Part shown: positions 59,157 to 64,000 of the stretch, in pieces
Numbering within the stretch: the first letter of the stretch is position 1
Layout of the letters: each line of letters opens with the position of its first letter
NCBI GenBank assembly: GCA_032207245.1
Contig: CM063503.1
Location: 103,689,387-103,753,386, forward strand
Reading direction: 5' to 3'
Source: Pardosa pseudoannulata
Lineage: Eukaryota; Arthropoda; Arachnida; Araneae; Lycosidae
Length of the DNA: 64,000 bases
Translations under genes and position numbers: made by a program
Notes under the pieces: model-generated
Database searches by the model: none
What the model saw: only the letters and a program-made list of their open reading frames with translations
Told to the model about the DNA's origin: nothing

Positions 59157-59639
59157 TGTAAGTTAAAAACGATTTTCAAAAGGGAACTCTTTTATAATAA
59201 TAAAATAAATCAAAAAGACCAACGCTCGCGTTAGCTTTCAGGATAATCCGATCTGGCGGAAGCATTTTTGAGCTATTTGATGAGCTTGCAAACAGATAAG
59301 TTTGATTTGGCGCGTGGACATATTACAGCAACAAATGCTATCGTCTTTAAAATGTTCGAAATCCACCCCGAGCCTCTCCCTCATCGAGCGTTTAATGCCA
59401 TTATTTCAAGCTGTGGCAGCGCGCAGCGGCCTTCTGCGCGCGCACCTTTTGTTTCAGTGGAAAAAGGACAGACTGTTAGTTTTCCGTTAGGTGTTGTGCT
59501 GGTGTGTGCGAGGGCCTCCTGCTCTCTGCATTTTTAGTAATGTTAAATATTAAGTAAACCTGTAAATATGTGTAAATATTTTAATAATTAAACGTAATTC
59601 TTAAATGTAGATAGTTTGTGCTGGATTTATAGTGTTACA
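59157..59639 (+). repeat. Left LTR of the gypsy element
   Basis: The right edge is secure: ...gtgttaCA at 59639, three bases before the primer-binding site. The left edge is a guess at the TGTAAG after the microsatellite, giving about 480 bases. A GC-rich block lies near 59415-59450 and gtaaatatgtgtaaatat near its end. The second LTR needed to check the edge is outside the window. Confidence 0.65.
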
Positions 59640-59642
59640 GAT

Positions 59643-59665
59643 TGGCGCCCAACCCGTGGCTCGAA
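59643..59665 (+). promoter_or_regulatory. Primer-binding site, tRNA-Lys type
   Basis: TGGCGCCCAACCCGTGGCTC starts three bases after the LTR. Read in reverse it gives the CCA end, discriminator G, acceptor strand GTTGGGC and the start of a T arm with TTCGAGC, as in tRNA-Lys. It would prime minus-strand DNA synthesis. Confidence 0.85.
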
Positions 59666-60330
59666 ACACGAAGCCGAAGACATGACAACAGATAAGTGAT
59701 TTCTTTTCTTTTTGACAAGCACTCAAGGAACTTTATTAATTTTGTCATCCTGACAAATGAAGAAGAGTTTCTGATTTGAATTCACCCTGAATTCGTTTTG
59801 TTTTATTATGATCATCCAGATCAAATTTAAATACCGCATGCCAGTTCCTTTAGTGCCTGAAGATTGAAATTTGAATAGTTTGTGTTTCGGTCCAAGTTTT
59901 GAATTTTATTTTTCTTAACATTTTTATTATTAGGACTTATGGATATTGTTAATTTCAATTGTTTTGATTAATAATTCATGAAGATAGTTAATATTTCAGT
60001 GTTGAATATTGGTGCAAGTTCAATTTAATTTGGATTTTTGTATTAATAACAAAAGATATTGCTCAAGTTAATGTTCTTTTTTTGTGTTGCTTATTATTTA
60101 ATTTTCCATCGATGATTCTTTTTAATAGAAATATTATGTATCTGAAATATTTGTATAATTAAGAAGTATTATTTTATTCCTTCAAATTTATTGATACTTC
60201 CGGTTTCAAATCGAAATAATATAGTTTAGTTGATTAATCAGATGTATGCATATTATGTCATTCTAATGAGCCATTCTCGCAGTAATTGAGTTTTACCATT
60301 AATTTTAAGTTTGGCCTGAAAAGAATAAAA
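59666..60330 (+). other. Leader between primer-binding site and gag
   Basis: AT-rich untranslated leader of about 660 bases with no long open frame. Confidence 0.6.
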
Positions 60331-62388
60331 ATGGCATATCTTGCTAGAGGTAAAAAATGCGACCTTTTGGTTTTGGCCGCAGAATTAGGCATTGAGTTGG
60401 AACCCGACGCCACAGTAATAAAAATTAAAGATGTTATAACCGGATGTACTTCATATGACGAAGAATTCACAAAAACATTGTTGGATACAATCATTAGCAC
60501 CAGAAAAGAATCCGAAGTAAAAGAAAAGGAAGCAGAAACCGAAAGACGGCAAATGGAATTTGAATTAGAGAAACTAAAGTTACAAAATTTAAATCATGCT
60601 TCGGAAACAGGAACCGTTCTTACCGATAGTGATACGGATGTATCTAAATTTGAAATTAAAGCGTTAATCCCTCAGTTTGACCCGAAGGTAGATGACATTA
60701 GTACGTTTTTAAACCTTTTCGAGAGACAACTGTCATTTTTGAAAATACCAGAATCAAAATGGGTGGTATATCTGATCGGGCTTTTACCTATTGAAATTTC
60801 AAAATTAATTGCTATAGAATCGGATTCTCCGGATAAACCACCGGAATATGGGGAAATAAAAAAAATTTTATTACGTCGATTCAAGATGAGTGCAGAGAAA
60901 TTCCGACAATTTTTCGTCCAACACAGAAAAAATCCAGACTCCACGTGGAGAGATTATTTCTATGATTTGAGAAAATATTTTGAAGGTTGGCTCAGTGAGC
61001 TTAATATCACTACATTTGATCAGTTAAAAGATCTAATAATTTCTGATCAAATCAAAAAGAAGTGTCCTCCGGATTACAAAGATCATTTTTTAGATCACTG
61101 GAGTGAATTGAGCGATCCAGTTGCTTTAGTTGATAAGCTAGATGCTTATGAAGAAAGTAGAAACTTAAAAGGTAGAAACACGAACCATGAACAACATAGA
61201 ATGGAAAATTCTAAGCCGAGTAACAATTTAAGAAATTTTAAGAATAGTGTTAATTATAAATACTCAACGAATAGAACTGTTAATAAAATTAACGAAAGAC
61301 CTATTAGCTGCTATGGCTGTGGGAAACCTGGTTTCATAAAGGCAAAATGCCCTACGTGTTCCCCAAACATTAAAGTTGATTCCGCCCAGGTTAGTTGCTT
61401 GAAATTTCAAACGTGTGCGATACAGGAACCCAAGGCAATGTTAATGAAGATTAAAATAAATGGTATGTGGGGTTTAGCATGTGCCGACACTGGATCCAGC
61501 CACACTGTTGCTGGAGAAACCCTGTATAACCTCCTCCGAGAACAAGGGGTAATTTTTCGTAAAGTGAATTTAAATATAACACTCGCGGACGGAGTGCCGA
61601 AATTCTCTGAAGTTTATAATACCGAAATAGACATTGAATTGTTAGGGAAAAGAATTCCTACTACACTATTTGTATTACCTACAGCTAAGGACAATCGAAC
61701 TCTCCTTGGTACTGATTTTTTATCCAAAGCTGGTGTTAGCTTGGATACTCAGAACAGGAAATGGTATTTCAACAGTAATCCTAGGAAAAAATTCAATTTT
61801 GAGAAAGATACATTTATACCAGCTTGTGTGCCACATAAAAACTCTTTCGAATCCTCAGGTAATTCGCAAAACATTAGCACTATATCATCCGATAAAATTA
61901 TTGTGTCTCCTGAGCTGAACATTTGCGTTTTGAAAGAAACTGAAGGCAGTCACTTATCTGCCGAGGAAAGGTTACAATTATGTAAACTGTTAGAAATGTT
62001 TACGGATATCTTTCAGCCAGGGGAAGAGCCTACACCTAGAATTAAACATTATATAGACACTGGTAATAATCTCCCTGTAGCTATGCCACCATATCGCATG
62101 TCTCCATTAAAGAAGGACATTCTTAAGAAAGAGTTAGAGAATCTTTTGGCCAATGGCACAATTGAAGAATGTGAGTCACCGTATGCCTCACCAGTGGTGC
62201 TAGTTCCAAAACCTAATGGTCAATTTCGCCTTTGTGTGGACTACAGAAAGTTGAATTCCACTATAAAAACGGATAAATACCCTCTGCCTAGAATGGATGA
62301 TTTGCTCCATGAAGCTAAAACATACTCCTTACATGTCAACGATAGATTTAAGATCCGGATATCACCAAATCGAGGTAAATCCCACTGA
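60331..62388 (+). pseudogene. gag-protease-RT(N) of the gypsy element
   Basis: I chose the Met at 60331 (MAYLARGKKCDLL); an in-frame Met at 60286 is 15 codons earlier. Residues about 60-95 form a charged helix, followed by a gag core (WRDYFYDLRKYFEGWLSEL). A zinc-knuckle-like CYGCGKPGFIKAKC begins at residue 327, with Phe where the CCHC His is expected. The protease active site DTGSS is at residue 386. RT begins near residue 590 (ANGTIEECESPYASPVVLVP, RLCVDYRKLN). The frame is lost at the A-run 62317-62320 and runs to a TGA at 62388, so the polyprotein is cut early in RT. Confidence 0.92.
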
Positions 62389-64000
62389 TCGAGATAAAAC
62401 AGCTTTCGTGTGCCCTTTTGGTACTTACAGATATTGCCGCATGCCTTTTGGGCTTAAAAATGCTCCGGCGACATTTCAAAGACTAATCGATAACTTCAGA
62501 AACTCCCTGAATGATGTTTTGGTTCTGTCGTACTTAGATGACATAATAATTTTATCTGAAACTTTCGAGAAGCATATTGATGATTTAGGAAAAGTATTAT
62601 CAAAATTGCGTGAGTTTAAATTACATGCTAACAGAGAGAAGTGTAATTTCGCCTGTAACCGAGTGAAATACTTGGGACACTACATTACAAATTCTGGTCT
62701 TGAAGTTGACCCAGATAAGGTTGCCGCCATTCAAAATTTACCATCTCCCAGTAATTTAAAGCAAGTCCAATCCTTTTTGCAAACTTGCTCGTGGTATAGA
62801 AGATTTGTACCGAACTTTTCTGACATAGCAAGGCCCTTAAGTAATCTCACGAAGAAAAATAGCCCTTGGAAATGGGGAAAAGAAGAGGGAAAAGCATTTA
62901 AAACCCTAAAACATCATCTGATTAGTCCTCCTGTTCTACGACAAAATGACCCAAATAAGCCATACATCTTGCGAACCGATGCTAGCAACTACGCGCTTGG
63001 AGCAGTGCTGTTGCAAGGTGAGGGAGCTGAGGAGCACCCTATTGAATATGCGAGCAGACTATTAAACGATGCAGAACGGAACTATACAACCACAGAACGA
63101 GAAGCGTTGGCAGTGGTTTGGGGCCTAAATAAATTTCGGGGATACATCGAGGGACAAGATATAACAGTGACATCAGATCATCAACCTCTTCGTTGGCTAA
63201 TGAGTTTAAAATCTCCAACTGGAAGACTTGCTCGTTGGGCTTTGCAAGTCCAGTCGTTTGCCCCAAAGATGGAATACATACCTGGAAGAGCCAACGTTGT
63301 GGCAGATCTCTTGTCAAGACCTTTCTGCCAACACGCTGAAGAATGTTGCCAATTCTGCAAAATTGCCATTGATATGCCAACACGAAGTCCCAGAGAATTA
63401 CGAGAAGAACAACTTAAGGACGCAGACCTTAAAAAGATCATTGAATCATTTGAGAGTCCTGCTAAAGATGAAAATTTTACAAATTGGCTAAATCGGGGAT
63501 ATTTGTTGAATCAAGGAGTCTTATACCGATATTCACCAGAAGCAGAGACAGAAGAAGCCCAGTTAGTAGTGCCAAAGCATGAATGTGAAAGAATACTGAA
63601 AGAATATCATGATGCCCCAATGGCGGGACATTATGGTGTAGAAGGAACACTTAGTAAGATAGCGAAGCGGTACTACTGGACTGGCATGCGTAGATACATT
63701 ACAGAGTACATTAAGAATTGTGAAGATTGTTGTCGATTTAAAGCTAGTAATCAGAAACCTTCAGGTTTGCTACAAACACCTGTATATAACCAACGTTTTG
63801 AATCAATTTCAATTGACTTATTTGGACCATTACCCAAGAGTCCTGATGGTAAAAAATGGATATTTATAGTAGAAGACTGTGCTACTAGATGGACTGAACT
63901 TTTCGCATTAGAACATGCTACAGCTAGGGAATGTGCTATCACCCTGATAGAAGAAGTTTATTTACGTTATGGATTCCCAAGAAGAATAATAAGTGACAAT
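62321..64000 (+). pseudogene. pol continuation: RT, RNase H, integrase (partial)
   Basis: In the frame one base away from gag, pol is open to the window edge. RT shows FGTYRYCRMPFGLKNAP and the catalytic YLDD (62531-62542). RNase H follows with RTDASNYALGAVLLQ, TTEREALAVVWGLNKF and SDHQPLRWL. The integrase has its HHCC finger (HDAPMAGHYG ... CEDCCRFK) and the first catalytic Asp in SIDLFGPLPKSPDG; the window ends at RRIISDN, the second catalytic Asp. Apart from the frameshift no damage is visible. Confidence 0.93.

Larger units (their letters stand above)
59157..64000 (+). mobile_element. Ty3/gypsy LTR retrotransposon (5' part)
   Basis: Left LTR, primer-binding site, gag, protease, reverse transcriptase, RNase H and the start of integrase appear in gypsy order (integrase after RNase H). 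The right part and the second LTR lie beyond the window. The coding part is open over 3.6 kb except for one frameshift, so the insertion is young. No envelope gene can be judged. Confidence 0.93.

Noticed and set aside
59268..59537. 89-codon and 62-codon plus-strand frames
   Set aside because: Both lie within the left LTR and have no gag-like or other recognisable sequence.
60672..60944. 90-codon minus-strand frame
   Set aside because: Antisense shadow of gag; the same is true of the minus-strand frames at 63039-63441.

Overview
The window is AT-rich, intron-rich eukaryotic DNA, most likely from an arthropod and probably a spider. That inference rests on tiny exons in kilobase introns, on many copies of a tRNA-derived SINE ending in a CAAACC-type tail, and on the mix of Tc1/mariner, pogo, TTAA-flanked and Ty3/gypsy elements. 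There are no bacterial features. The genes are split into exons of 59 to 1042 bp, so a plain ORF scan misses most of them; I assembled them by matching reading phase across GT/AG boundaries and by recalling family motifs.

Layout. (1) 1544-20387, plus strand: the C-terminal part (nine exons plus the stop) of a long-chain acyl-CoA synthetase of the ACSL3/4 type; its N-terminal half lies upstream of the window. (2) 20388-27703: the intergenic space between two convergent genes, holding candidate poly(A) signals, a degenerate tandem array, a possible solo LTR and a CTCF-like site. (3) 27704-53737, minus strand: a SAM - Ser-rich linker - RhoGAP - START protein of the DLC1/STARD13/crossveinless-c family, 14 exons in the main path plus one candidate alternative exon. 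The exon with the start codon was not found. (4) 53738-58800: the 5' side of that gene, with a GC-richer island at about 53940-54260. (5) 58809-59131: microsatellites around a 100-N assembly gap. (6) About 59157-64000: a Ty3/gypsy LTR retrotransposon with left LTR, tRNA-Lys primer-binding site, gag-protease-RT start in one frame and the rest of pol after a one-base frameshift, cut by the window end at the integrase core.

The two host genes are not functionally linked: one activates long-chain fatty acids as CoA esters on membranes, the other switches off Rho GTPases at adhesions. The most notable host-gene observation is a pair of adjacent exons in the RhoGAP gene (37562-37685 and 37191-37299) with identical entry and exit phases and similar C-terminal residues. 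Reading phase allows exactly one of them per transcript, so they look like mutually exclusive exons that swap a conserved RRDSGVG segment for a different one.

The rest is transposon debris: a nearly full-length Tc1 element with a broken DD34E transposase, an internally deleted mariner-like element, a Tigger/pogo remnant, several TTAA-flanked MITEs, at least six recognisable SINE copies (three with clear target-site duplications), and tandem repeats.
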